The notes: generated by a model not told the origin, from the sequence alone. Counted from the stretch's first letter, positions 34,355 through 44,076 are shown. The stretch: 64,000 nt of DNA from Candidatus Amarobacillus elongatus (GCA_016703545.1 JADJBX010000001.1:620001-684000), one strand, 5' to 3'. A program made the numbers and translations.

Positions 34355-35241
34355 ACGCGCTGACGGAGCCGTTGGAGTACGCCTTCATGCAGCGGGCACT
34401 GATCGAGATCGTGCTCGTGGGGTCGCTCTGCGGGCTGGTGGGGTGCTTCGTGGTGCTTCGGGGGCTGGCGTTCATCGGGGACGCACTCGCGCACGCGGTC
34501 TTCCCCGGGGTCGTGCTCTCGTACATGGCCGAGAAGAGCATCCTCATCGGCGCGTTCGTGTTCGGTGCGTTCACGGCGCTGGGGGTCGGCATCCTGGCGC
34601 GCAGCCGGCGGGTGAGCGAGGACTCGGCGATCGGGGTGATCTTCGCGGCGTTTTTCGCCGTCGGCGTGGTGCTCATCAGCCGCGAAGCGGGGTTCAAGAA
34701 GGACCTGGGTTCGCTGCTGTTCGGGAACGTGCTCGGCGTTTCGCAGAGCGACGTGATGTGGACGGGGATCATCGCGGCGGTGGTGGCGGGGCTCGTGCTG
34801 CTCTTCCTGAAGGAGTTCACGCTCGTGGCCTTCGACGCGACGATGGCGCGCGCCGCGGGCTACCCGGTATTCGCGCTCGACCTGCTTTTGCTCCTGCTGG
34901 TGGCGGCGACGATCGTCGCGAGCCTGCAGACGGTGGGCAACATCCCCATTCTCGCGCTCCTCGTAACGCCGCCCGCGACGGCACGGCTGCTCACCGACCG
35001 GCTGGGGCGAATGATGCTGTACAGCATGGCGACGGCAATCGGGAGCGGGATCGTCGGCCTGTACATCTCGTACCACGCCAACACGGCGGCGGGCGCGACG
35101 ATCGTGCTGGTTGCGACGGCGGCGTTCGTGGTCGCGTTCGTGGTCGCGCCGGACCATGGGCTGCTCGCGGGGTGGCTACAGGGACGCCGCGGCAAGCACC
35201 ACGTGCACCATTACCACCCCGTCGACGAGGAAGTCGGATAG
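34351..35241 (+). CDS. znuB: Metal ABC transporter permease (ZnuB-like)
   Basis: Membrane component of the importer, 296 residues with eight or nine predicted helices. Family landmarks include GDALAHAVFPGVVL after helix 2, and ALLVTPPATARLL near helix 7. The C-terminal tail is histidine-rich (KHHVHHYHP), fitting zinc or another transition metal. Overlaps the ATPase gene by ATGA. The operon ends at a perfect hairpin, 15 bp after the stop. Confidence 0.93.
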   Translation: MNALTEPLEYAFMQRALIEIVLVGSLCGLVGCFVVLRGLAFIGDALAHAVFPGVVLSYMAEKSILIGAFVFGAFTALGVGILARSRRVSEDSAIGVIFAAFFAVGVVLISREAGFKKDLGSLLFGNVLGVSQSDVMWTGIIAAVVAGLVLLFLKEFTLVAFDATMARAAGYPVFALDLLLLLLVAATIVASLQTVGNIPILALLVTPPATARLLTDRLGRMMLYSMATAIGSGIVGLYISYHANTAAGATIVLVATAAFVVAFVVAPDHGLLAGWLQGRRGKHHVHHYHPVDEEVG

Positions 35242-35255
35242 CGGCGGAAACGGAA

Positions 35256-35283
35256 CGGGCCCGCGGGGTGATCCGCGGGCCCG
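35256..35283. terminator. 11-bp hairpin between converging znuB and gltD
   Basis: Perfect stem CGGGCCCGCGG/CCGCGGGCCCG with a GGTGAT loop. It lies between the two stops and its position supports 35308 as the true gltD end. Confidence 0.65.
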
Positions 35284-35307
35284 CACGTGGAAAGCCGGGT
35301 GCCGTCG

Positions 35308-36757
35308 TCAGGCGACGGGGCAGGTATCCGGGAGCGAGGTCTCCCATGAGGAAGGCGTCGATGCCGCGGGCGGCCTGGCGGCCTTCGGCGATCGCCCAGA
35401 CGATGAGCGACTGGCCGCGCGTCATGTCGCCGGCGGTGAAGACACCCGCGACGCTGGTCATCTTGTTCTCATCGGCGCGGACGTTGCCGCGTTCCGTGAG
35501 TTCGACGCCGAGCTGTTCGAGCATGCCGGGCTTCTCGGGGCCGAGGAAGCCCATGGCGAGGAGGAGGAGGTCGCACTCCTCTTCGAACTCGGTCCCCGGG
35601 ATCTCCTTCATCACCGGGCGGCCGTTCTCGTTCACGAATTCGACGCGGATGCCGTGGAGCTTCTTGAGCACGCCGTTTTCGCCGCTGAGGCGGGTGGTCG
35701 AGATTGAGTAGTCACGGGTACCGCCTTCTTCGTGCGCGGAGGAAACGCGGTAGACCATCGGGAAGCTCGGCCACGGCTGCGTCTCCGGGCGGCTCGAAGG
35801 CGGCTTCGGCAGCAGCTCGTATTGCAGGACTTCAGTCGCGCCCTGGCGGAGGGCGGTGCCGAGGCAGTCGGCGCCGGTGTCGCCGCCGCCGAGGATGATG
35901 ACGCGCTTGCCCTTCGCGGAGATGAATTCGCCCTCGGGGATTTCGTCGCCCGCGTTCCGCTTGTTCTGCTGCGTCAGGTACTCCATCGCAAAGTGGACGC
36001 CCTTGAGGTCACGGCCTTCGACGGGGAGGTTGCGGGGGTTGGCGGCGCCGCCGGCGAGGCAGACGGCATCGAACTGGGTTTGCAGTTCGCGCACGTCCAT
36101 GTCGACGCCCATGTGCACGCCAGGCTTGAAGGTGACGCCCTCGGCCTCCATCTGCGCGAGGCGGCGGTCGAGGAAGCGCTTCTCCATCTTGAAATCCGGG
36201 ATGCCGTAGCGGAGGAGGCCGCCGATGCGGTCGTCGCGTTCGAAGACGGTCACGTCGTGGCCGGCGCGGGCGAGCTGCTGCGCGCAGGCGAGGCCGGCGG
36301 GGCCGGAGCCGATGACGGCGACGGTCTTGCCGGTGCGGAAGGCGGCGGGCTGCGGCTTCACCCAGCCCTCGTCCCAGGCGCGCTCGATGATCGTGAGCTC
36401 GACCTGCTTGATGGTCACCGGGTCGTTGTTGATGCCGAGGACGCAGGCGGATTCGCAGGGCGCCGGGCAGAGGCGGCCGGTGAACTCGGGGAAGTTGTTG
36501 GTGGCGTGCAGGCGGGCGATCGCCTCCTGCCAGCGGTCCCGGTACACGAGGTCGTTCCAGTCCGGGATGATGTTCCCGACGGGGCAGCCCTGGTGGCAGA
36601 AGGGGATGCCGCAGTCCATGCAGCGGGCGGCCTGGTCGCGAAGGCGCTGCCTGGGGAAGTCCTCATAGACCTCGAGCCAGTCGTGAACGCGCTCGCCCAC
36701 GGGGCGGCGGGTGGGAGTCTCGCGGGAGAACTCCATGAAACCGGTTGGCTTAGCCAC
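35308..36757 (-). CDS. gltD: Glutamate synthase small subunit (C-terminal frameshift)
   Basis: NADPH-dependent electron-input subunit of GOGAT. N-terminal cysteines for two [4Fe-4S] clusters (CMDCGIPFCHQGCPVGN and CPAPCESACVLG), FAD-binding GSGPAGLA, the NADPH site GGGDTGADC and the late FAD segment AGDMTRGQS are all present. In the given sequence the frame misses the usual end and runs through the znu region. One extra base near 35332-35342 accounts for this; the corrected tail reads SLPDTCPVA followed by the stop at 35308, giving about 482 residues, normal for GltD. The GTG start overlaps gltB by 8 bp. Confidence 0.92.
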
Positions 36758-39700
36758 GGGCAGCCCCCACCGCGGGGCCAGCCTGGCCCTCCTGCTGGCC
36801 GGCGTTCTCGCGAGCCTTGCGCTGCTCGTTGAGGACGCGCCGGTATTCGTTCGGCATGACTTTGACGAACCGCTGCGCGGAGGCGGGCCAATCGACCAGC
36901 AGGTCCTGGGCGACGGTGCTCCCGGTGTATTCGATGTGGCGTTCGAGGAGGCCGTGGACGAGTTCGAGGTCTTCGTGCTCTTCCAGGCGCTCGAGGCTCA
37001 CCATCTCCATGTTGCAGTGGTTCGCGAAGGTGCCGTCCTCGTCGTAGACGTAGGCGACGCCGCCGCTCATGCCCGCGCCGAAGTTTCGGCCGGTGCGGCC
37101 AATGACGACGACGCGGCCACCGGTCATGTATTCGCAGCAGTGGTCCCCGGTACCTTCGACGACGGCGACGGCACCGGAGTTGCGAACGGCGAACCGCTCG
37201 CCGGCGACGCCGCGGACGAAGGCGGCGCCGCTCGTCGCACCGTAGAGGGCGACGTTGCCGATGAGGATGTTCGCCTCGGGGACGAACGTGGCCTCGGCGG
37301 GCGGACGGACGATGATTTTGCCGCCGGAGAGGCCCTTGCCGACGTAGTCGTTGGTGTCGCCGATGAGCCGCAGGGTCATGCCGGAGGGCACGAAGGCGCC
37401 GAAGCTCTGGCCGGCCGAGCCGTGGAAGGTGATGTCGATGGTGTCATCGGGCAGGCCGTTATTGCCGTAGCGGCGGGTGAGCTCGCTGCCCGTGATCGTG
37501 CCGACGGTGCGGTTCACGTTGCGAATCGGGATCTCGAAGGAGACGCGCTCGCTCCGTTCGAGAGCGGGCTCGACGCGCGCGAGGATCTCCTGGTCGAGGG
37601 CCTTGTCGAGGCCGTGGTCCTGCGGGATGACGCAGCGCGTGGCCACTTCATCGGCGAGGGCCGGGCGGTAGAGGATGGCCGAGAGGTCCAGCCCCTGGGC
37701 CTTCCAGTGATCGACGGCGCGGCGCATATCGAGGATGTCGCTGCGGCCGACCATCTCCTCGAAGCTGCGGAACCCGAGCTGCGCCATGTACTCGCGCACT
37801 TCCTCGGCGATGAACCGGAAGAAGTTGACGACGTGCTCGGCGCGGCCGGCGAACTTCTCGCGCAGGACCGGGTTCTGGGTGGCGATGCCCACCGGGCAGG
37901 TGTCGAGGTGGCAGACGCGCATCATGACGCAGCCCATGACGACGAGCGGGGCGGTGGCGAAGCCGAACTCCTCGGCCCCAAGGAGGGCGCCGATGACGAC
38001 ATCGCGGCCGGTCTTCATCTGGCCATCGACCTGCACGACGATGCGGTCGCGGAGCTTGTTGAGGACGAGCGTCTGCTGGGTCTCGGCGAGGCCGAGCTCC
38101 CACGGGGCGCCGGCGTGCTTGATGGAGGTGAGCGGGCTGGCGCCGGTACCACCGTCGTACCCGGAGATGAGGACGACGTCGGACTTGGCCTTCGCCACAC
38201 CCGCGGCGACGGTGCCCACGCCGACCTCGGCCACGAGCTTCACGCTGCACGCGGGCACGCGGGTTGGAGTTCTTGAGGTCGTGGATGAGCTGGGCGAGGT
38301 CCTCGATGGAGTAGATGTCGTGGTGCGGGGGCGGACTGATGAGGCCGACGCCGGGGGTGGCGTGGCGCACCTCGGCGATCCACGGGTAGACCTTGTGGCC
38401 GGGAGCTGGCCGCCCTCGCCGGGCTTGGCGCCCTGCGCCATCTTGATCTGCAGCTCATCGGCGTTGACCAGGTATTCGCTGGTCACGCCGAAGCGGCCGG
38501 ACGCGACCTGCTTGATCGCGCTGCGGCGGAGGTCGCCGTTGGCATCGGGTTGGAAGCGGCGGCGGTCTTCGCCGCCTTCGCCGGTGTTGCTGCGGCCGCC
38601 GATGCGGTTCATGGCGATGGCGAGCGTCTCGTGGGCCTCGGCGGAGATGGAGCCGTAGCTCATTGCGCCGGTGGCGAAACGCTTGAACAGCTGGTCCGCG
38701 GATTCCACTTCCTCGATCGGCACGGGCTGGCGGTCGGCCTTGAAATCGAAGAGGCCGCGGAGCGTGGCCATGCGCTCGCTCTGCTCGTTGACCATGCGCG
38801 TGTATTCGCGGAAGACGTCCATCTGCCCCGTGCGCGTCGAATGCTGGAGGCGGAAGACGGTCTCGGGGTTGAAGAGGTGGTACTCGCCGTCCCGGCGCCA
38901 CTGGTACTGGCCGCCCCAGTCGAGCTCTTCCAGGCCGCCATCGCGATCGGGGAAGGCGCGCGCGTGGTGGGCCATCGCCTCGACGGCGACCTCGTCGATG
39001 CCGATGCCGCCGATGCGCGAAACGGTCTTCGTGAAGTAGCGGTCGATGAACTCGTCGTTCAGGCCGATGGCTTCGAAGATCTGGGCGCCGCGGTAGCTCT
39101 GGATGGTCGAGATGCCCATCTTCGACATGACCTTGACGACGCCCTTCTTGATGGCCTTGAGGTAGTGCTTCGTGGCCTCGTCCGGGGTCATCTGGACTTC
39201 GAGGTAGCCCTCGTCCAGGAGGTCGTGGATGGTGTCGATGGCGAGGTACGGGTTGATGGCGCCGGCGCCGTAGCCGATGAGCAGGGCGAAGTGGTGCACT
39301 TCGCGCGCTTCGCCGGTTTCGAGGATGAGGCCGACCTGGGTGCGCTTCTTTTCGCGCACGAGGTGGTTGTGCAGGCCGGCGACGGCGAGCAGCGCGGGAA
39401 TGGGCGCGGATTCGGCGGTGACGCCGCGGTCGCTGAGGATGAGGACCTTGGCGCCGTTGGCGATGGCGCGGTCGGCCTGCGCGTACAGCTCCTCCATGGC
39501 CGGGGCGAGCCCGGCGGGGCCGGCCTTGGCGGGGAAGAGGATGGGCAGGACGGTGGCGCGGAGCGCGGAATCGCGCAGCGCCTTGAACTGCGCCAACTGC
39601 TCGTTATCGATGAACGGCGACTCGAGGCTGATGAGGTGGCAGCTTTCGGGCTCGGAATCGAGGAGGTTGCCCTCGGGACCGATGACCGTCTTCACGGAGG

Positions 39701-41321
39701 TCACGAGCTCTTCGCGAATGGCATCGAGCGGCGGGTTCGTGACCTGGGCGAAGAGCTGTTTGAAGTAGTTGTAGAGCGGCTGGGGGCGGTCGGAGAGCAC
39801 CGCCAGCGGCGTATCCGTGCCCATGGAGCCGAGGGCTTCCTCGGAGTTGCGCGCCATGGGGGTGAGGACGTACTTGAGGTCCTCGACGGTGTAGCCGAAG
39901 GCGAGCTGCTGTTCGAGCAGCTGCTTGCCGCCGAAGGAGGCCACGGGCTCGCCGGGAGGGGCCGCATCGAGCGGGAGAAGGTTGTTCTTGAGCCACTCGC
40001 CGTAAGGGCGGTCGGTGGCGAGCTTATTCTTGAGTTCCGCGTCATCGATGATGCGGCCTTCTTCGAGGCTGACGAGGAACATCTTGCCCGGCTGCAGGCG
40101 GCCCTTGTGGAGCACGCGCTCGGGCTCGATGGGGAGCACGCCGACTTCGGACGCCATGATCACCAGGTCGTCCTTGGTGACGTAGTAGCGCGAAGGGCGG
40201 AGGCCGTTGCGGTCGAGGACGGCACCGATGTTCTTGCCATCGGTGAAGGCGACGGAGGCGGGGCCGTCCCACGGCTCCATCAGGCAGCTGTGGTATTCGT
40301 AGAACGCCTTCTTCTCGGCGCTCATGGACTCATGGCCGCTCCACGCCTCGGGGATGAGCATCATCATCGCGTGCGGGAGCGGGCGGCCGGCGAGCACGAG
40401 CAGCTCGAGGGCGTTATCGAGGCAGGCGGTGTCGCTCCCCTTCTCGTCGATGATGGGGAGGATCTTGTGGATGTCGTCGAAAAGCGGCGAATCCATGAGC
40501 GCTTCGCGCGCGGTCATCCAGTTGATGTTGCCGCGCAGGGTGTTGATTTCGCCGTTGTGCGAAACCATGCGGTAGGGGTGCGCGAGCCGCCAGCTGGGGA
40601 AGGTGTTCGTGCTGAAGCGGGAGTGGAACATCGCCAGCGCGCTGATTAGGCGGGGGTCGCCCAGGTCCGGGAAGTACGCGCGGAGCTGGGTGGCCGTGAG
40701 CATGCCCTTATAGACGAGGGTGCGGCAGCTGAGGCTGGCGAAGTAGAAGTATTCGTGGTCTTCGATGCCGTAGCGCGCGATCGCCTTTTCGAACCGCTTG
40801 CGGATGACATAGAGCTTGCGTTCGAAGGCGTCGTCATCGGCGACCTGGCTGTCCCGGCCAATGAAGACGTGCAGCATGGACGGCTCGACGGCGCGGGCGG
40901 TGGCGCCGACGTCGCTGTTGTTGGTGGGCACATCGCGCCAGCCGAGGAGGTGCTGGCCCTCTTCCTCGACGATCGCCGTGAGGAGAGCCTGCGCCTGCTG
41001 GCGGGCGCGGGGATTGGGAGCCGCGAAAAAGAGGCCGACACCGTAGTGGCCGGCCTCGGGGAGGCGGATGCCAAGGGCGGCGCATTCACGACGGAAGAAC
41101 TCGTGCGGGACCTGGATGAGGATGCCGGCGCCATCGCCGGTGTTCACTTCGCAGCCGCAGGCGCCGCGGTGGTCCAGGTTCTCGAGGGCAGTGAGGCCGT
41201 CGGTGACGATCTGATGGGAACGCTGTCCCTTCAGGTGCACGATGAAGCCGACGCCGCAGCTGTCGTGCTCGTGCCGAGGGTCATAGAGGCCCTGGGGGCC
41301 GGGCTGTCCGGGGTGCACCAT
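36750..41321 (-). CDS. gltB: Glutamate synthase large subunit (two compensating indels)
   Basis: Makes two glutamates from glutamine and 2-oxoglutarate. A short propeptide precedes the nucleophile Cys in HDSCGVGF (type 2 amidotransferase). Then come the central domain, the FMN/TIM barrel with GYDGGTGASPL, the [3Fe-4S] motif C-x5-C-x4-CPVG, and the glycine-rich GXGXG-type C-terminus. Between about 38247 and 38403 the frame is displaced: a missing base near 38399-38403 and an extra one near 38246-38250 leave 48 residues misread, while the other frame there holds GVGLISPPPHHDIYSIEDL, the conserved sequence. Overall length is about 1523 residues, normal. The start at 41321 is likely; upstream frame to 41477 is not needed. 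Confidence 0.95.
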   Translation of the reverse strand: MVHPGQPGPQGLYDPRHEHDSCGVGFIVHLKGQRSHQIVTDGLTALENLDHRGACGCEVNTGDGAGILIQVPHEFFRRECAALGIRLPEAGHYGVGLFFAAPNPRARQQAQALLTAIVEEEGQHLLGWRDVPTNNSDVGATARAVEPSMLHVFIGRDSQVADDDAFERKLYVIRKRFEKAIARYGIEDHEYFYFASLSCRTLVYKGMLTATQLRAYFPDLGDPRLISALAMFHSRFSTNTFPSWRLAHPYRMVSHNGEINTLRGNINWMTAREALMDSPLFDDIHKILPIIDEKGSDTACLDNALELLVLAGRPLPHAMMMLIPEAWSGHESMSAEKKAFYEYHSCLMEPWDGPASVAFTDGKNIGAVLDRNGLRPSRYYVTKDDLVIMASEVGVLPIEPERVLHKGRLQPGKMFLVSLEEGRIIDDAELKNKLATDRPYGEWLKNNLLPLDAAPPGEPVASFGGKQLLEQQLAFGYTVEDLKYVLTPMARNSEEALGSMGTDTPLAVLSDRPQPLYNYFKQLFAQVTNPPLDAIREELVTSVKTVIGPEGNLLDSEPESCHLISLESPFIDNEQLAQFKALRDSALRATVLPILFPAKAGPAGLAPAMEELYAQADRAIANGAKVLILSDRGVTAESAPIPALLAVAGLHNHLVREKKRTQVGLILETGEAREVHHFALLIGYGAGAINPYLAIDTIHDLLDEGYLEVQMTPDEATKHYLKAIKKGVVKVMSKMGISTIQSYRGAQIFEAIGLNDEFIDRYFTKTVSRIGGIGIDEVAVEAMAHHARAFPDRDGGLEELDWGGQYQWRRDGEYHLFNPETVFRLQHSTRTGQMDVFREYTRMVNEQSERMATLRGLFDFKADRQPVPIEEVESADQLFKRFATGAMSYGSISAEAHETLAIAMNRIGGRSNTGEGGEDRRRFQPDANGDLRRSAIKQVASGRFGVTSEYLVNADELQIKMAQGAKPGEGGQLPATRSTRGSPRCATPPPASASSVRPRTTTSTPSRTSPSSSTTSRTPTRVPACSVKLVAEVGVGTVAAGVAKAKSDVVLISGYDGGTGASPLTSIKHAGAPWELGLAETQQTLVLNKLRDRIVVQVDGQMKTGRDVVIGALLGAEEFGFATAPLVVMGCVMMRVCHLDTCPVGIATQNPVLREKFAGRAEHVVNFFRFIAEEVREYMAQLGFRSFEEMVGRSDILDMRRAVDHWKAQGLDLSAILYRPALADEVATRCVIPQDHGLDKALDQEILARVEPALERSERVSFEIPIRNVNRTVGTITGSELTRRYGNNGLPDDTIDITFHGSAGQSFGAFVPSGMTLRLIGDTNDYVGKGLSGGKIIVRPPAEATFVPEANILIGNVALYGATSGAAFVRGVAGERFAVRNSGAVAVVEGTGDHCCEYMTGGRVVVIGRTGRNFGAGMSGGVAYVYDEDGTFANHCNMEMVSLERLEEHEDLELVHGLLERHIEYTGSTVAQDLLVDWPASAQRFVKVMPNEYRRVLNEQRKARENAGQQEGQAGPAVGAARG

Positions 41322-41411
41322 GTTCTTCAATCCAGCCGGGACTCCCAAACCGTACCGATCTCGGGGAATGCGCGTAGCCGAGGCGGTGCCGTTGTGCGGC
41401 TGTCTCCCGCG

Positions 41412-41464
41412 ATTGTGAAACAATTCCCAAAGTATGAGGTGCGGCTTGGTGAGCCCCCAGTATA
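41412..41464 (-). promoter_or_regulatory. Putative gltB promoter region and Rex-like palindrome
   Basis: On the minus strand a TATACT hexamer (41459-41464) stands about 140 bp before the gltB ATG. Downstream of it the perfect palindrome ATTGT-GAA-ACAAT (41412-41424) occurs, which also forms an imperfect Rex-like box, TTGTGA-N6-TCCCAA (41413-41430). The binding protein is not known. Confidence 0.35.
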
Positions 41465-41572
41465 ACAGCCGCGTCAACTCGCCCGTCGAGGTCTGATTGT
41501 TTCGGGCACATTAACTCCAATACGCCGCATCGCCCCCGCTTATGACGCGTCGAGGAGGCTCGGCCGCCACCG

Positions 41573-41578
41573 TATACT
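41573..41578 (+). promoter_or_regulatory. TATACT -10 element before the aminotransferase gene
   Basis: Perfect TATACT 28 bp before the ATG at 41606; no good -35 seen, GGAGG follows at 41595. Confidence 0.4.
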
Positions 41579-41605
41579 GGCGGGTATTCGCTCCGGAGGA
41601 CCGCC

Positions 41606-42838
41606 ATGACCGAACCGTACTGGACGCCTGAACACCTTGAGGAGGTCGTGAGCGCGCGTGCGCGGATCCTCGGGCCCGCCGTGTGGGCGGCCGCCGCGCC
41701 GGACCGCGGTCCCGTCATTTCCTTCGCCGGCGGGCTGCCGGACATCCCGTCGCTCCCGGGTGATCTGCTCCTTCGCGCGACGAAGTGGGTCGTGGAAAAC
41801 GACGAGAAGGAAGCGCTGGAGTACAACGGCACGTTCGGGCCGCGGCCCCTGCGGGAGGCGATCGCGGAGCGCTCCTCGAAGATCGAAGGCATTCCCGTCT
41901 CGGTGGACCAGGTGATGATCGTGTCCGGGTCGGCGCACGGCATCGGGATCATGTGCGAGACGCTGTTGGACCCGGGCGACACGGTGCTCGTGGAGAGCCC
42001 GAACTTCCCCGGGAGCATGCGCACAATCAAGAGCTTCGGCGCCACGCAGGTCCCCATTCCCATGGACGAGATGGGGATGCGCGTGGACGTGCTGGAGGAG
42101 GAGCTGAAGAAGCTGGCGGCGGAGGGCAAACGGGCGAAGTTCCTCTATTGCATTCCGACGCACCAGAATCCGGCCGGGTGCACGCTGCCGATGGACCGGC
42201 GCGAACGGATTGTGGAGCTGGCGCGCGAATACAACACGTTCGTGCTCGAGGACGATGCCTACGGGGAGCTGTGGTTCGACCGCACGCCCCCGACGTCGCT
42301 GTTCGCCCTGAGCGGCGGCGACCACGCGGTGAAGATTTCGAGCTTTTCGAAGATCCTGGCGACGGGGTTGCGGCTGGGCTGGACGATGGGGCCGGCGTCG
42401 CTGACGGCGCGCATGGCCGCGCTGCGATACGACATGGGGTCGAGCGCGTTCCTTGGCCGCGTCGTCGCCCGGGCGATGCGCAGTGGGGAGCTCGACGCGC
42501 ACATCACGGACCTGCGGAACATCTACCGGCGCAAGCTGGAGCGCGTCGAGGACGGCCTCCAGCGGTACTGCTCCGACTACTGCACGTACACGCGGCCGGA
42601 CGGGGGATTCTTCCTCTGGTTGATGCTCCGGCCCGGGATGAGTTCGCGCGATGTGCAGATGGCGGCGAACGCGCGCGGCGTGATGGTGGGGCAGGGGCCA
42701 CAGTTCTTCGCCGACGGCGTGGCGACGAACCACCTGCGGCTGGCGTTCAGCTATGTGGCGATGGAGGACATCGAAGAGGGGCTGCACCGGCTGGGCGAGG
42801 CGATGGCGGAGGTCGCGGCGAACAGCGGAGCGAAGTAG
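41606..42838 (+). CDS. PLP-dependent aminotransferase, class I (2-aminoadipate/LysN-like)
   Basis: Fold-type I aminotransferase of 410 residues. Blocks seen are ISFAGGLPDIPSLP, LEYNGTFGPRPLREAI, THQNPAGCTLP, DDAYGELWFD and the PLP lysine in ISSFSKIL, followed by the phosphate-binding RLGW. These match the LysN/ARO8-like group that transaminates 2-aminoadipate, aromatic or branched-chain amino acids with 2-oxoglutarate. It has no DNA-binding domain. GGAGG lies 6 nt before the ATG. It adjoins glutamate synthase, which supplies its amino donor, but is divergent from it. Confidence 0.9.
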   Translation: MTEPYWTPEHLEEVVSARARILGPAVWAAAAPDRGPVISFAGGLPDIPSLPGDLLLRATKWVVENDEKEALEYNGTFGPRPLREAIAERSSKIEGIPVSVDQVMIVSGSAHGIGIMCETLLDPGDTVLVESPNFPGSMRTIKSFGATQVPIPMDEMGMRVDVLEEELKKLAAEGKRAKFLYCIPTHQNPAGCTLPMDRRERIVELAREYNTFVLEDDAYGELWFDRTPPTSLFALSGGDHAVKISSFSKILATGLRLGWTMGPASLTARMAALRYDMGSSAFLGRVVARAMRSGELDAHITDLRNIYRRKLERVEDGLQRYCSDYCTYTRPDGGFFLWLMLRPGMSSRDVQMAANARGVMVGQGPQFFADGVATNHLRLAFSYVAMEDIEEGLHRLGEAMAEVAANSGAK

Positions 42839-42886
42839 GACGCCGCGCGTTCGCGCGTCCGGTTCGTCGCTTCACGGGTGCTTGCG

Positions 42887-42892
42887 TATACT
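42887..42892 (+). promoter_or_regulatory. TATACT -10 element of the small redox cluster
   Basis: TATACT 23 bp before the GTG at 42915, preceded by a TGC extended element. A convincing -35 is not visible. Confidence 0.4.
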
Positions 42893-42914
42893 TCGCTCCC
42901 TCAGGGGGATTGCC

Positions 42915-43199
42915 GTGCTGTTTTCCGTTCGCCTTGTGTCTCGCCAGCCCGCCGAGATGGCGGCCGAGGCATGGCAGGGCATCGTCGCGGACCAGCTGCG
43001 CGCGGTGAAGGCGCAGTACGACCAGGGCAAGATCCGCGCGATCTACCGGGAAACGGGCGTGGGCGTCCTCGCGATTTATGACGTGGCGGACGCGCGCGAG
43101 ATGGATCAGCTGCTCGCGGGCCTGCCGATGTCGCGCTTCTTCGTGGATACGACGGTGCACCCGGTCTGGGACATGGCCCCGACCCTCCAGGGGCTGTAG
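42915..43199 (+). CDS. Muconolactone isomerase-like small protein
   Basis: A 94-residue ferredoxin-like protein starting MLFSVRLVSRQPAEM, with YDQGKIRAIYRETGVGVLAIYDV and the DQLLAGLPMSRFFVDTTVHPV tail; this matches muconolactone delta-isomerase-like (DUF) proteins. GTG 42915 with AGGGGG 6 nt upstream is the start. True muconolactone isomerase would sit with cat genes, which are absent, so the function is unclear. It is the first of three closely spaced genes. Confidence 0.75.
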   Translation: MLFSVRLVSRQPAEMAAEAWQGIVADQLRAVKAQYDQGKIRAIYRETGVGVLAIYDVADAREMDQLLAGLPMSRFFVDTTVHPVWDMAPTLQGL

Positions 43200-43203
43200 C
43201 GCG

Positions 43204-43698
43204 ATGACGCACGTCAGCCCCGAGGACTTCCGGGGGGCGCTGGGATCGTGGGCGGCGGGCGTGGCGGTGGTGACGACGCGCCACGAGGACCTCGTCTACG
43301 GCATCACCGTTTCGAGCTTCGCGTCGCTTTCGGTGGACCCGCTGCTGGTGCTGGTGTGCCTCGCGAACACGAACCGCATCCCCGGGATGATCCGGGATTC
43401 CGGCCGGTTCGCGATCAGCATGCTCGCGGACGACCAGGAGGATGTCTCGCGGTATTTCGCGAGCTCCGGGCGGGAGCCGGCGCTGGATTTCGAGGGCGAA
43501 TTCGGGACGATCGAGTGGCACACGGGGAGCCCGATCATCGATGGCGCGATTGCCCACCTCGATTGCGAACTGCATGAACTGCTACCCGGCGGCGACCATA
43601 CGATCGCGGTCGGGAGGGTGCTCGGAGCGGCGTTCGACGCGGGCAGGAAGCCACTCGTCTATTTTCGGCGGGGTTACCGCCAGGTCGTGTTGGAGTAA
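43204..43698 (+). CDS. Flavin reductase family protein
   Basis: A 164-residue FMN-binding split barrel of the flavin reductase/HpaC group. FRGALGSWAAGVAVVTT, the GITVSSFASLSVDPLLVLVCL flavin-binding strand and NRIPGMIRDSGRFAISML are typical; HTIAVGRVLGA completes it. It likely supplies reduced FMN to a monooxygenase. It follows the previous gene by 4 bp and is followed by an ABM-fold gene after 5 bp. Confidence 0.9.
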   Translation: MTHVSPEDFRGALGSWAAGVAVVTTRHEDLVYGITVSSFASLSVDPLLVLVCLANTNRIPGMIRDSGRFAISMLADDQEDVSRYFASSGREPALDFEGEFGTIEWHTGSPIIDGAIAHLDCELHELLPGGDHTIAVGRVLGAAFDAGRKPLVYFRRGYRQVVLE

Positions 43699-43703
43699 GC
43701 GCG

Positions 43704-44015
43704 ATGGCCGTGAAGGTACTGATCGAACGGAGAGTCCTGCCGGGGCAGGAGCGAAGGGCGCTGGAGCTGCTGCGCACGCTGCGGGCCCAATGTCTGCAGG
43801 AACCGGGCTATATCAGCGGGGAGACGCTGCGGGACAGCGAGGACGCGCACAACATCATCGTCATCAGCAGCTGGTTCGGACTGATGGATTGGCGGCGATG
43901 GCACGCATCGGCCGAGCGCAAGGCCATTGAGACCCAAATTCGGCAGCTATTGGTCGCTCCCGAGCGGGTGCGGGTACTGCTTGAAGGGTTGAGCGAGAGC
44001 CACTCCGGGGCGTAG
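43704..44015 (+). CDS. ABM-fold monooxygenase-like protein
   Basis: A 103-residue dimeric alpha/beta-type protein: VKVLIERRVLPGQERRALEL, EPGYISGETLRD and NIIVISSWFGLMDWRRWHAS are the three usual ABM blocks. Being in one run with a flavin reductase suggests the pair act on small organic molecules. Substrate unknown. Confidence 0.82.
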   Translation: MAVKVLIERRVLPGQERRALELLRTLRAQCLQEPGYISGETLRDSEDAHNIIVISSWFGLMDWRRWHASAERKAIETQIRQLLVAPERVRVLLEGLSESHSGA

Positions 44016-44050
44016 CGGGCCCGGTTTTGCGCGTGCGCGAACGTGCGGGG

Positions 44051-44056
44051 TAGTAT
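44051..44056 (+). promoter_or_regulatory. TAGTAT -10 element before the Rieske gene
   Basis: TAGTAT 20 bp before the GTG start at 44077 (GGAGG at 44064-44068). Confidence 0.35.
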
Positions 44057-44076
44057 CCCCTGCGGAGGTTGTGGCT

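Noticed and set aside
34991..35307. gltD frame extension antisense to znuB
   Set aside because: Arg/Pro-rich, beyond the normal length; explained by one extra base near 35337.
38550..40649. 699-codon rightward frame opposite gltB
   Set aside because: Antisense shadow of conserved glutamate synthase; typical of very GC-rich DNA.
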